Assembly: GCA_039720395.1 (NCBI GenBank)
Contig: CM077824.1
Location: forward strand, 22,902,013 to 22,966,012
DNA: 64,000 nt
Direction of reading: 5' to 3'
Source: Liquidambar formosana
Lineage: Eukaryota; Streptophyta; Magnoliopsida; Saxifragales; Altingiaceae
The notes under the pieces are model-generated. The model worked only from the letters and a program-made list of their open reading frames with translations, did not search any database and was not told the origin of the DNA. Below are positions 25,131-38,503 of the stretch, piece by piece (within the stretch, counting starts at the first letter, position 1; each line of letters starts with the position of its first letter). The translations under genes and the position numbers were made by a program.

Positions 25131-25991
25131 TATCAACATTTTCTAAATTTTAAAAATTCATAATTTGTAAGATACATGTTTGTTTTCAAAAAATTTATTT
25201 TTTTGGATTTTAGTAAAATCTTCGAAACAAGACCTATGATAATTAAGAAATTATTAAAAGAAAATGAAACAGTAAATTTTACTATTTTGCTAATGTCAAT
25301 TTTCCTATTATATCAAACATTAAAATTTTATTATTTTTGTTTTTTTAAATATCACTATTTAAGAATCAAAAGCAACAAATTTTGACCCTTTTTTTATTTT
25401 AATTTATGTTTTTAATGAAAGGGAGAGAAAGAGAAGAAGAATAAGAGAGAGATTTAAAAACCAAAAGTAAATTTTATTGTCTTATAATAAATTTTCCATT
25501 GTCCACTAGACAGTAAAGCCTCGTTTGGTACACGGGATTAAACAGTTGGATAGGATTGGATTAGGCTGGATATGATCTCCCATTGGATAACTATATACCT
25601 TGCTTATCCCTGCTTATCCTCTATTTGTGTTTAGTAGAGGTCCAGATATGATACCGGAAATGGTAATGCAATCCTATCTAGTGTTTGGTATGTTATATAT
25701 TGCAACCTTGGATAGGAGACAATTTTCCTCTTTGTTCCAAAAATACACTTACTCATTTTCATAAATCAAAAACACTTTTTTTTGTCTCCTTCCTAGGAAT
25801 TTCCATAAATCAAAAATTCTAGGCAAGTGCTTTTCCTATTATATGCCTTATCAAAAAATTGAAAATAAAATAAATAAGGATAGAAAACCAACACTCCAGC
25901 AACAATATAAGCCCAAATTGCCACAGGACAAACACACAAAGTCATAAAACATTATGAAAAAGCTTCAACAACCCGAAATTGAAATGAGAAC
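25131..25991. other. Intergenic, partial MITE end
   Basis: AT-rich DNA. At about 25,517 a sequence GCCTCGTTTGGTACACGGG resembles the left terminus of a MITE, but no matching right terminus was found. An open frame at 25,176-25,385 is AT-rich with no domain and is not called. Confidence 0.3.
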
Positions 25992-26412
25992 TGAAGAACT
26001 TTCATTGTGACAAACATGAGATACGGTGTATTTCGCTACACCATATAATTCACCTTAGGAAAATAACTTCTAGGAAGAGATTCCCAATTTCCCATGTAGG
26101 AGATATGTTAGGGTGTGTGATGGTTTATTGTAAAGAATGAACTATCACACCCCATTAGTGGAAGAATAGGTATGACTATTTAGAAGAGGTTATAAGTCAT
26201 CATAGGTGTCTAATGACCATTGAGATCATCTCAATGGTCACAATTGATGCCTTTTAGATGTATATACATACACCCTATAACAACCCTTCTCTAATTCATT
26301 TAATTTCACGATACGTATATATTCTCTTCTTCCCAAACTTCTGTATATGATTAGTAGTTTAATGACACTAGCTAGGGAAATCTTTCATTATTCTACCTTT
26401 CAAAAACCTACA
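25992..26412 (+). repeat. 5' LTR of the copia element
   Basis: Begins TGAAGAACTTTCATTGTGAC and ends TTTCAAAAACCTACA, matching the 3' LTR at 45,739-46,164. It contains a TATA-like stretch (GTATATACATACACC at about 26,260). Confidence 0.93.
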
Positions 26413-26413
26413 A

Positions 26414-26425
26414 TGGTATCAGAGC
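26414..26425 (+). other. Primer-binding site of the copia element
   Basis: TGGTATCAGAGC, complementary to the 3' end of initiator methionine tRNA, one base after the 5' LTR, as usual for copia. Confidence 0.93.
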
Positions 26426-26607
26426 TAGACTTACATGTTGATGAAGAGAATTGGTAACACAAGGGAATACGTAGAGAAATTAAGGGTTAACCATTCAAGA
26501 GGATTGTTGGATGATATTCGTTGTGTTCTTGATAAAGAGGTTTTAAGTATAGACACAACAATTCATTTTTACAATCATCATTTGGGTGTTGTTAATCCTC
26601 AGGCTTG

Positions 26608-28266
26608 TGTTGGGAATCGAACAAGAGGGAAAAATCGAAGTGCGGAATATAAAAATTTTTCCTACGATTCCCAATCCCATGAATCTAACTATGCATAACA
26701 CAAAATCAAACCCTAACTACAAAGAGGGTTAGAACACTTACAGAATTTTTGCCTTCTCCATTTTGCTCCAAGCTTCGACTCCGGACAGCGGTGAATGAGC
26801 AGCCCAAGTGTGCTGCCTCCAACGGTATCCACACCTAGCTAGAGCTTCAAGTCCTTTCTTTCTTCTTCCTTGTTGTTGCTAGAGGTGGAGAAGAGAGAGA
26901 GAGAGAAGAGAGCCTCCAAGGGACTGGACGGCTAGGGTTTATTGTGCAAGCCTTCTTATGCCATGTCACACATAAGTGTGACTTATATAGGCAGCCCACT
27001 AAAGGGGGCTGGCCATGGGGAAGAAACCCTAATAGGGTTATGTGTAATTACACTTAATTGCACATTAACCCCTATTATTTGTATCAAATACAAATAGGCC
27101 TATAAAGAACTATTCTTTATTCACTAAAACCCTTTCTCTCATAGACTTTAAAGCCCTTCTTGCATGATCAGTGTGTGACCCATTGGGTTCACATCATTAA
27201 GTAGTAGGAATAGCACGAGGTGTGCACAATGGAACTCTTTCCATTTAGGGTCTAATTGGAACTCCTTCCAATTCGCTAATTGATTATAACTCACTTATAT
27301 CAATTAGGGCTTCTACTAACCATGAGTAACACCTAGCATATGGCTCATGGTGTGGTCCTTAATGAGGTGAATAGTCATTTACAAAGAACCCTTCTGTTAT
27401 AGTTTATAGGTTACAATTGCATCCTTCCTTCAACACAATGTCTCCAATTGAACTAATAGGACATGGAAGTCTGTCAAGTCCCTAGTTCAATTACTTTATA
27501 CTCATTCATAGATATCAACTCATAGATGAACTCATGAAACTCTTTTCATATTCATCCTACCATGGCCATGGATTTAATGAGTTATATTATGAATGCTATA
27601 TGAGACATTCTCTCTCTTTTTCCTGAGAGTGATGGATCCCTTGTTGATCACTCACATGCCTTCATACACATAGCAGTAGGGCCAATAAACACCTTTGCAG
27701 ACCCCTGAATAGGATCTGCACTTAGTGTTATCAAACTTCTAAAGCTACATGCATAAGGCAACTATGGTGTCTCAGGTCTAAGGATTACTTGTACCACTAT
27801 AACAATGAGAAACTGATTGACAGGCAGGATAAAACTCCATTCAGTTTATCTCATATCTTTGGTCACATTCAGTGTACCTATTCTTATAATAGGCACCCAC
27901 TTGTTGATTGTAGTGTCTCCACACAAATAGCTTGAGACTAGCTATCCTCCTATAGAGTCAACCTAACAAGTGCTAGTCCTATGGTTCACTACTGTCCATC
28001 ATAGTGAACCTTCAACTAGGAATGCTTAAGGAGTTTAGTACAGAGATATATCTATAGTCTCAAAATTACAACTCTTTGTAATTCCATATTCTCAACTCTA
28101 ACTCCATGGACATATTATGTAAATATAAATGATGCATATAAACATAATAGAATAAGCCCTTTTATTAAATCAATAATAAATGTGACATACATAAATGAAA
28201 TCAAATGATTGTTCCTAATCCCTAAACAATCATCTCTATGATTGGCTCTAGGGCATAATCCTAACA
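26608..28266 (-). repeat. Solo LTR, 1,659 bp, of the younger copia family
   Basis: Minus-strand orientation, plus-strand ends TGTTGGGAATCG and CATAATCCTAACA. Direct GCTTG repeats at 26,603-26,607 and 28,267-28,271 form a perfect target duplication, so the LTR was left by recombination between the two LTRs of an inserted element. The same family flanks the element at 30,480-40,156, but this copy differs more, especially in its first 500 bp. Confidence 0.93.
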
Positions 28267-28271
28267 GCTTG

Positions 28272-29351
28272 CCCATTAACAGTGATTATTAGTGGTACAG
28301 ATGCAAGAGATTTAAAAACCATTGAAAGTGAATACAACAAGAAAAAAAAAGGCTCAAATTCAAGAGGTTTTGAGTGTATCTACAAATTCTTCCAACAATT
28401 TTGGAGAAATTCAAAGTTCCAATAGAGGGAAGAACATTATTATTGAGAATTTAGATTGTGTTTCTAAGAAAATCTCAATTTTTATGATTCACAGAAGACT
28501 TTTTTTGCAGAAAAACGTAAAAAATACTGGTTTTTTGCAGAAAATCGTGAATAGTGGTGAAGATTTCCATCGGACTTAGCCTGTATCACTTTTGGATCAT
28601 AGAATAACCCATTTCAGGCCTTTCACTCGCCTATACGCACCTCGAGGAGTGCCCATGGGCAGCCACATGCCTAGGAGGTTCTTCATGCGCGCTTACGCTC
28701 CACCACGCACCCGCACCATGCTTTACCCCCACACGCATGACCCGCACTTCATGCGCCCTATTGTTGGCCTTCCACGTCGCAACCCGTTTTTTACGCACCA
28801 TCGCGACTTGCCTACCCTTCAACCCATCTAAGAACTAGTTCGATTGTGAATCAATTTTTAGAAATTGGTTCATCTTTGGCCCGATTCTCCAATTTCGGTG
28901 CAAACTCGGCTTGGTTCTGCCCAATTGGTTCAAATCTGGCCTAGTTTTCTTGGTTTTGTTCAAATTCGACCTAGATTACCGATAAATTGGGTTTTAGCCC
29001 TATAAAAGGCCCAAATGACCCCGAATTGACACCAAACTTGGTATCCCAACAAATTTTGCCTCCCAAACACAACCATAGGAACAAAATCAACTTTTAGACG
29101 TAGCAAGAGTTACTTTTGAGCAAGCTGTACAAAGTGTGTTACAAGAGGAAGTTGGTAGACAAAAGCCCGTATTGCCTTCTGAGGGAGAATTTTTACAGGC
29201 TTGTCTAAGTTCTAATCATTCTAGTAATTAGGGTTTTATTTACTTAGAAACACATTTTTTATTTTATTTTACACATTTTTTATTTTTATTTTTATTTTAC
29301 CACAATTTCTGTAATACACAATTAGATATTGTATTCGTTTATTTTTCTACA
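28272..29351 (+). other. Leader of the copia element
   Basis: Sequence between the solo LTR insertion and gag. It continues the leader from 26,426-26,602. No domain is recognisable. A CpG-rich patch at 28,620-28,810 repeats words such as CATGCGC and ACGCAC. Nothing here supports a gene. Confidence 0.5.
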
Positions 29352-30249
29352 ATGGCAAAGACTATATTTGACACAGTTAAAGTAGAAAAATTAAACAATG
29401 TAAACTTTTGAATTTGAAAAAGGAGAATTTCATTTCTCTTAACACATGAAAAGACCTTATATGTTCTCATAAAAGAAAAACCAATAGAAGTACCCAATGA
29501 CCTAAACACTTTGAAATTAAAAGAAAAGTGGAAGGAAGATGATATACTCACAAGAGCATCCATCTTAAATTATATGCAAGATGATTTAATTCCTCTCTAT
29601 GAGGATCTTAAGTCTACAAAGGAAATTATGAATGCACTTGAAGATAAATATGGACCAAAGTCTGATAATTATATACAATTATTGTTAGGTAAGTATACAA
29701 GACTTCAAATATCCGAAAATGATGGCTTGGGAGATCATGTGCTAAAGATGGAAATCATAACAAAAGATCTATCTATCGCTAGGCATTCAATTTCTGACAA
29801 AATGCAAGTGTCCACTATCCTTGATAGTCTTCCAAAATTATGGGATCATGTAGTGACTTCAATAACTTATGGACAAAGAAAATTGTCCATAAACACATTA
29901 ACCGCACTATTGGCTCTTGAAGAGGAAAGAATGAATAGGAAAGAAAGAAAGATGACATGGAAACTTGTTGATAGCAGAGGAAACCTTAAAACAACAACCA
30001 AAGAAAAACTCTTGGAAACCAAGAGGCAAACAACCAAATTTCAAAGTGTCCAAGTCAAAGAAAGATAAAACTTGCTTTAATTGTGGCAAGAAGGGTCATT
30101 TCCAAATCGATTGTCGAAGTCCAAATAAAAACAAAGCCAATGATAAACGAGAGATGGTCATGATAATCTCTGAAGCAATGGTAACACAAGAAGTAGAAGA
30201 CCATTGGTGGATTGATTCGGGAGTTACAAGACATGGTACAAAGAATTGA
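29352..30249 (+). pseudogene. Copia gag relic (UBN2-type) with zinc knuckle and protease start
   Basis: Begins MAKTIFDTVKVEKLNNVNF and is then cut by stops near 29,410. From 29,511 it is open for 185 codons with typical copia gag sequence (LEDKYGPKSDNYIQLLLGKY). A frameshift near 29,960 moves to another frame, where the zinc knuckle CFNCGKKGHFQIDC (C-X2-C-X4-H-X4-C, about 30,072-30,113) is intact, followed by WWIDSGVTRH, the aspartic protease active site (D-S-G). The product would be the capsid-nucleocapsid precursor, but the breaks prevent it. Confidence 0.92.
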
Positions 30250-30479
30250 AGCATCTTCATAACTTACAAAGAGAAGGCACAAGATGAACACCGACTTTAC
30301 ATGGGAAACAACACATATGTAGATGTACTAGGCGAAGGTAATTGTAAAATTTCTTATAAAGGGTTTAATTTAGTACTTCAAAATGTATTGTATTTTTTGA
30401 ATATTTGGAGAAACCTAATTTCTGTGTTTGTACTTGAAAAGAAGGGGTTTGAGGTTTGATTTAGATTAGGTCATGTAAC
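30250..30479 (+). pseudogene. Copia protease remainder
   Basis: After a stop at 30,247-30,249 the protease frame continues (LYMGNNTYVDVLGEGN, LQNVLYFLNIWRNLISVFV), matching the region downstream of the copia protease active site. It is cut at 30,480 by the nested element. Removing that element and one GTAAC copy rejoins GHVTIGKDGRILLKNV in frame at 40,162. Confidence 0.88.
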
Positions 30480-32131
30480 TGTTGGGAATCGAACAAGAGG
30501 GAAAAATAGAAGTGCGGAATATAAAAATTTTTCCTACGATTCCACATCCCATGAATCTAACTATGCATAACACAAAATCAAACCCTAACTACAAAGAGGG
30601 TTAGAACACTTACAGAATTTTTGTCTTCTCCTTTTTGCTCCAAGCTTTGATTCCGAACAGCGGTGAATGAGCAGCCCAAGTGTGCTGCCTCCAACGGTAT
30701 CCACACCTAGGTAGAGCTTCAAGTCCTTTCCCCCTTTCCTTGTTGTTGCTAGTGTAGGAGAAGAGAAGAGAGAGAGAGAGGGAGGCTGGAAATTCTGGCC
30801 AGCCCTTGGTCTCTTCTAAAAAGTTATGATGTCACACATCATAGTGTGACTTAAATAGTCCACACTAAAGGGGCCGGCCCTAGGGGGGAAACCCTTTTAG
30901 GGTTTTGTGCAATTTCCCTAAATTGCACAATAACCCCTATTGTTTATATCAAATACAAACATTGCCTCAAAGAACTATTCTTTATGCACTCATACCCTTT
31001 CTCTCATAGACTTAAAAGCTCATCTTGCATGTTCAGTGTGTGACCCATTGGGTTCACATCATCAAGTAGTAGGAATAGCACAAGATGTGCACAATGGAAC
31101 TCTTTCCATTTAGGGTTTAATTGGAACTCCTTCCAATTCCCTAATTGATTATAACTCATTTATATCAATTAGGGCTTCTACTAACCATGAGTAACACCTA
31201 GCATATGGCTCATGGTGTGGTCCTTAATGAGGTGAATAGTCATTTACAAAGAACCCTTCTGTTATAGTTTATAGGTTACAATTGCATCCTTCCTTCAACA
31301 CAATGTCTCCAATTGAACTAATAGGACATGGAAGTCTGTCAAGTCCCTAGTTTAATTACTTTATACTCATTCATAGATATCAACTCATTGATGAACTCAT
31401 GAAACTCTTTTCATATTCATCCTACCATGGCCATGGATTTAATGAGTTATATTATGAATGCTATATGAGACATTCTCTCTCTTTTTCCTGAGAGTGATGG
31501 ATCCCTTGTTGATCACTCACATGCCTTCATACACATAGCAGTAGGGCCAATGAACACCTTTATAGACCCCTGAATAGGATCTGCACTTAGTGTTATCAAA
31601 CTTCTAAAGCTACATGCATAAGACAACTATGGTGTCTCAGGTCTAAGGATTACTTGTACCACTATAACAATGAGAAACTGATTGACAGGCAGGATAAAAC
31701 TCCATTCAGTTTATCTCATACCTTTGGTCACATTCAGTGTACCTATTCTCGTAATAGGTACCCATTTGTTGGTTGTAGTGTCTCCACACAAATAGCTTAA
31801 GACTGGCTATCCTCCTATAGAGTCAACCTAACAAGTGCTAGTCCTATGGTTCATTATTGTCCATCATAGTGAACCTTCAACTAGGAATGCTTTAGGAATT
31901 TAGTATAGAGATATATTTACAGTCTCAAAATTACAACTCTTTGTAATTCCATATTCTCAACTCTAACTCCATGGACATATTATGTAAATATAAATGATGC
32001 ATATAAACATAATAGAATAAGCCCTTTGATTAAATCAATAATAAATATGACATACATAAATGAAATCAAATGATTGTTCCTAATCCTTAAACAATCATCT
32101 CTATGATTGGTTCTAGGGCATAATCCTAACA
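30480..32131 (-). repeat. 3' LTR of the nested element
   Basis: 1,652 bp; plus-strand ends TGTTGGGAATCG and CATAATCCTAACA. Adjacent internal sequence on the minus strand, CAAGTGGGAGAT, is the polypurine tract. Confidence 0.93.
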
Positions 32132-33420
32132 ATCTCCCACTTGCACTAAAGCCAAACGACCATGTATCGCATACCTATCTTCTAAAGATGTTGGTCTTAG
32201 ACATAACCAATTATGTTTTAAAGCTTTAGTAAGTAGGTCTACAAAAACTTATGTAGATAATATCTTCTGTAATGTATCTATTACCTTTTCCAATGATTCC
32301 TCTAATCACTTGGAATTGCCGCTCTATGTGTTTGGACTTTTGATGAGACCGTGATTCCTATACTTGAGATATAGACCCATTGTTGTCACAAAACAAGGTG
32401 TGGGCAACTCAATGGAAGGAACAACTCCAAGTTCTAAATGAACTTATAGATCCAAACGGTCTCCTAGACAATGCGACAATTAATTCACCCTTAATAATGG
32501 AATCCACTGTATCTTTCATACAGTTCTTCCATTAAGTATTTCACTAACTAAAGTGAATATAAAATATACCCCATATGGATTATATCCAAATCCATATACC
32601 CATCTACTATGAGTTTACAATTTCCATATACAATCCAATATTCCAAATTTGAATTGACTGATAACTATTTGTAACAATTACAACATAATAGATATCAGGT
32701 TCAATACATAGTGTAGAATAAGGCTTCTTAACACTTTAAGAACCTTACTTGTGTTATCCTAGGGCACATGCCCTTGAATAATGAATTCTTATCTGAAGTA
32801 AATCAGACCTCCCTTAGAATTCTCCATATTGAACTCCTTCAACATTTCAACTATGTTTGATGATTTGGAGATACTTAGCAATCTATATGATCTATCTCTA
32901 TAGATCTTGTTGGATACTTCTGCCAAATCTTTCATGAATTAGTTTTTCTCCAAAAACCAAAACGATTAGGATGTCATTCATATATCATTCATAATGATTA
33001 GGATGTCATCTATACTTAGGATAAAGAAAAACGATCGCACTTCCACTAACCTTTTATACACTCATGGTCCATCTATACAATGAGAGAAATCAAACAATTT
33101 GATTACTTCAACTTTATAGATGTTCTAATTATGAGAACCTTGTAGTCTATTAATAGACTTCTATAACTTACACACTTTTATGGTTTTTCACCATTTGATA
33201 TAACATCTTTATATCCTTTTTGACATATCTCATATTCAAAATGTGTGTTTATAGATAACAAGATCCAAATGGATTTCAGCATAACTATTATCAAACAAGT
33301 TTCTTTATAGACAACTTTTTGCCTATGTTGAAAACATTCTTAAATAGCCAAACCTTTTAGGTCTCTACCTGTCCATATTGGATTTAATGACTCTTAGTCA
33401 TTTCTCAAGTTGATGTCAAA
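32132..33420 (-). pseudogene. Degenerate copia reverse transcriptase-RNase H in the nested element
   Basis: On the minus strand, in several frames, one can read SIYGLKEASRS-like sequence (about 33,140), ECIKRLVEVRSFFFILSIDDILI (about 33,080-33,000), in which SIDD replaces the YVDD catalytic motif, and CDNNGSISQV...SHQKSKHIERQF (about 32,390-32,290) from RNase H. Stops and shifts are frequent, so the enzyme is dead. The order matches a minus-strand copia pol running toward the 3' LTR. Confidence 0.8.
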
Positions 33421-36400
33421 CATCGCCTAATCATAATCAATAGGATTATCTTGGTGATCTTTATCACCAAAGAACAATTCTTTCGCATTCTAATGGAGAT
33501 ACAATATCTCTCTTATGTTAAAGAAATATCCAATTTGATCTATGAAAAGAATGTGGTGTAATTAAAGGTTTTGCCTCAATAGGGGCAAGGGTTGGATCTT
33601 TGTTGGTTTGTGGCTTTACAAACAATTCTGTAAATTCTATCTACTTTTGCATCTTTCTTGAATGAACTCTTTCTCAAGAAAATCCAGCAATCATCCTAAT
33701 GGACAACTTTTGTTCATTAGGGTAATAGAAATACTATCCCAACCACTTTTGGGATATACCACAATTCAACACTTACTTGACCTTATTTCCAGATTGTCTA
33801 CATTATGTTTCCAGACATACGTAGCACAAGCCCAAGCCTTAACTTCTTTAAGTTGGGCTTCTTCCCATATCATACCTGATATAATTGGGATAAAACTGGA
33901 GTGAACCCTAAATTATCAATATGTAGCAATTTTAAGGTATATCCTAGATGGATACATTAGTAAAACTCATCATGGATCAAACCATATCTTAATAGGGTTC
34001 AATTCGTTCTCTTAGGTTCACCATTGAGCTATGGTATTCTAAGATGAGTCTACTATAATTGAATGCATGCTCTACATGACTATATACATCACAATGTATT
34101 AGTCAAATTATAAATGTAACTCTTTCACTTCACCAAGTAAAAGATGGGTTTGGTCATCTCATAACCAAGTCATAATCGTTACATTTAAATGAGAGTCTCT
34201 ACATCTCTTGTATTCTCAGAATACGTTGCATTCGCTCTAATTAGTCATTTAAATTCAGAAATCAAATTTCTAGAATATCTTAAATGACCTAGTTAAGAAA
34301 TAAATTCCCAAAATTAATCTAGCAACTCTTGCTCTATTAAATTTTTTTTAAAGGTAACTTATTATCTACTTAACTTTTTGCTTCGATTTAGATTACACTA
34401 GAATCCAAAAACCAAGAAGCAGAACTAACCAACAATTTAGTTTAGAGCATGAACCAAAACTTCAAAAGTTTGGTTCTTCTAGGAAGACTGATACTTTATC
34501 AAGTTCCCTTTACAATACCTTATGTTTACTACAAAATAATTATATTTCTTTGTCTTTGACTTTTCAAGACTTGCTTTCCTCTATGCTTCCATTTTAAATC
34601 ACATCCAGCTTCTCAAGCTATTTTATTTGATTAATCATCTTTCAAAAGAATGATTATTAATAAACAACTTTTATTACATCCTAGTCCAGAAGAAGTCCTT
34701 TATAAGTACTATACTTTATAGTATTATTTTACTCACCATACAACCTTTGTATGTGATGTAGGACATCAAAGGCATTTGCATTGACTAATTTTGCTTCTGA
34801 AGCTCATTAGTCATCAATACTATCATATAGCATGGCAACAAGATGCCAATTGTGCATAGTTTTTTTTTCTTCTTAGGATGTTTTATGGAGGGCCTTTAAG
34901 AAAAGGCCTAATAGCATATGAACAATCTTTTGAAATTAAGAACAATTCTCAATTTCCTAAGTCAATCAAAGAAATCGGGTTTAGTCAAACTATCAATATC
35001 CTATATATTAGGAAATAGGGGTTTTGAGGTGAGTAATTAGGTAATCTACATAAACAGAGAATTAGATTTCATTTTTATCCATAATGATTGGGTCTTTAAT
35101 CATATGGTACCTCCCACTATTTTATCAAATTCCATACACCCTCTAATGGAATTCGGGAATCTCATTCCTTAATGGGGATTGGGGTCCCACTGTGACCTAG
35201 AAGCCTCACATGTTAGTTTCTTGGCTTCTAACTCACAATAAGAAGACAACTCTTTGTCTATTGCTTCATAAGCAAGTTCCAATCATTTTGCCTCTAGGGA
35301 ACATACACCTCACATGTTAGTTTCTTGGAATACTTCCCTAGTTAAGTTAAACCCATCATTCACACAGGTATGTTTCGCCAAATATATACCTCACATGTTA
35401 GTTTCTTGGTATATACCAGTTTAGGCACCCCATGATATCTCATATGTGATAGTTTCAAGTAATGTCTTTAACATGGGTAGCTCCTACATGTCTGCAGCCA
35501 GGTACCCACATTAAGGGACGTTAGATGATCCTATAATGATGGAAGGCAATGAAGAATTCATTCCCCAATGACTTCTCCATTTTCAACTTAATATTAAATA
35601 AGAGGGGTTTTAAAGGGTCTCATCAAATTAACATGCATCCTATGTATCAAAATTTAAACATATAAATTATGCTATTTATAATCATACATCTCATGCTATT
35701 ATAAATCATACATCGCATGCTATTATATATCAACATATATAAAGTACCATATTTTGATATTAGTCCCTAAGTTAATAGGTAACATATACCAAACTATGGT
35801 ATTGGAGCTAATACAATTATCTCATAAATTAAAGCTCCCACTATGATGATTATGGACTTTAAGAAGATTCAATCCAAGCCAATAGATTGAATCCAAGGTC
35901 TATTGTAGGTGTAGGTGATCGTCAAAAATTCAATGAAAACATGCATGCATTCTTGAAAGTCTTCTCTAAGCTTTCAAGTCCTCCAATTCCTCCATAAGCT
36001 TGATGGTCTCCACCATTGGCTTGTTGGGCTCCATCATACTCCTTTGGGTCCACCATGCTCCTTAGTGCGCTCTCGATTACATAACATTTACATAATATAT
36101 AGAAAGGGCTACATGAGGGGAATGTGGGGTACATAAGAGAATGATAGAAAGAGAGGGAAGGTGGCATGCAAGCCCCAAATAATAAATTACATCATCATAA
36201 TAAAATTACAACTCTTGAAAAATTATTACAACCCATTCATAAGACGGCCAATCACAATTGGTTTAAAGGGTATAGTCCATAATCATCATCCAAACACATA
36301 CATACAATCTCATTGCATAATGTAAAGAAAAACTGTAAGCATTAAAACATATGGGCATTATGGTAATTCTCTTGAATGATTTACATTAATCTCATTAATG

Positions 36401-38488
36401 CATCCTAATCTTATTAGGTTTAAACAAAAATATCCAGAATTAAATAAAGTCTTAACATTTAAGACATTTAGTTTCAATTAATCAAATTAATAGAAACATA
36501 TAAAGTTTCCTAAAATAACTCTAATATCCAATATTAGGGTTTCCTTATTTAAATAAAACAATTTCATTTAATTAAGAATTTCTAGATTTTAATTTAATCC
36601 CCAATTGTATTTTAAACCATTTAAAACATTATAAAATTAATCAATATTAATTAAATAATTAACATGGGAATTAAATAAAATCAATTAAATGATGAATTAG
36701 TGTATTAGGGTTTCCTAAAACCCTAAACCCTAAATGCATAACCCTAAACCCTAAATGCAAGCCCTAATAATTAAATGCCTTATGATTGGTCATTTAATAA
36801 CCAATCATTAAAACCCTAGGTTCATACGGTATTTAATAAAAGGGATTAGGGTTTAATTAATGCCAAATAGGGTATTTATTACCCCTAATTAATTACACTA
36901 ATTAGGGTCATCAAAAACCCTAACCCTAGACATCATTAATGGTATTAATTATGCCCTAACAATTAATAACCATGATTGGTCATTTAATGACCAATCATTA
37001 ACTCTTAATTAAGGTAATTAATATTCCAATTAGGGTTTTAATTAATGCCATAATGAAATTAGGGTTTCATCATTAACTCAAAATTAGGGTTTCATCCTTA
37101 ACTCTATGCAGCCGTCACTACCAGGGGGCTGCCTGAGCTTGGCTAGGCTGCCATGGTCACCAACGACTGTGGGAGGCCATGACCAGCCATGGGAGAACAT
37201 CCTAGGGGTGTGGGACAAGCCTCTGGACACGTGAGAAGTGGTGGAAGTGGCTGCCATCATCAAGATTAATCAGGGTTTCCAAAACCCATTGCTGGAGCCA
37301 TTGTTGCAGACCTTGAAGGTCACAATAGCTTCCAAATCCTTATCAATTCGACTCCTCCATTGAAACCAGCTTTTGTATCATGTCCCTACATGAAATACTA
37401 AGCTAATAGAAGAGGTTTGGATGATCAAATCATCACCAATTGTTCTAAACAATTAAAACAACAGTAGGCTGCCCAAAATTTGACAGCATACTGTCCATGG
37501 TCAGAAATTGATTTAAAACCAGCAAGATGATTAAGTCAGGCTACCAAACGAATTTTCCCAGTATCCTACATGTCTTAGGAAATTAATGCAATTGGTTTCA
37601 TACAATTTGGAGTTCCCTAACTCAAGTTCTAATAAAAACTCCATTGATGACTTTTCTGCAGAAAAATTCTGCTATGCTGTTCATGAAAAATTTTCAAACT
37701 TTTTGAATCTTTTTCCATCAAAACCTTTTTGAAACTTAAATAAAATCATATACACATGATATATAATGATCCTATAATGATTTTCCATCATAAATACAGC
37801 AGCTTTAGTTAGAATTAATTGCAAGAACCTTAGGGTTCTAAAACCCAGATTCAGCCTCCATGGTGTTCTTCTCCTTCTTCCTTCTGTTCTAGTATCTTAA
37901 TCCAATTATGATGCATCTAAATGCTTGGGAACCTTTCCCTACCATGTCTAGAACATAACCCAAGTGGTGGCAACCATTGCCATGCCTTTGATCTCCATCA
38001 ATAACTCAAAGTTGTGGCTATTGCATCATTCCCGAGCAAAACTGTCTTTCCAGACAGCCTGTAGTAAAAAATTCATAACTTTCACTACAGAACTCGGATT
38101 GACGCACCGTTTGTTGGGTTGGAAAGCTTATTCGAAGAGCTTTCTAACCATATATGGCTCGAAAATTTTGGAGAAGAACTCTGATTTCGGCATGCAAAAC
38201 AAGATGATGGTTTTTCATGGCTACCATGAAAACTGTTCATAACAGTTTTATAAAACCCTAGTTTCCTTATCCTTCTTCTCCAAACTCAAACCCTATGCAA
38301 CCTATTGCATCCATGGCTACACTTAACCATCAATTAGAAGAGGAGTAGAAGAGAATTGACCTAGGGTTCCAAACCCTAGGTTCAGCCATGGAGGAAAACC
38401 AATTATGCAGAAAAATTTTCCAGATTTTTGAATCATTCAACTACACCATAATTACCAGCCCATATGTATTTTGTATTATGCATAATCA
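33421..38488 (-). other. Internal region of the nested element without readable genes
   Basis: About 5 kb in which gag, protease and integrase would be expected. I could not recognise any of them. Features seen: a repeated phrase 'cctcacatgttagtttcttgg' three times at about 35,206-35,410, an AT-rich block, CCCTAAA-type telomere-like words at 36,714-36,770, and a less AT-rich stretch at 37,110-37,330 near the 5' end. The short plus-strand open frames here have no domain. Confidence 0.5.
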
Positions 38489-38490
38489 TG

Positions 38491-38502
38491 GCTCTGATAC
38501 CA
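38491..38502 (-). other. Primer-binding site of the nested element
   Basis: Minus strand TGGTATCAGAGC, complementary to initiator methionine tRNA, one base from the 5' LTR. Confidence 0.92.
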
Positions 38503-38503
38503 C

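Noticed and set aside
36714..36770. Interstitial telomere array
   Set aside because: Only a few imperfect CCCTAAA units separated by other words; not a telomere or a head-to-tail array.
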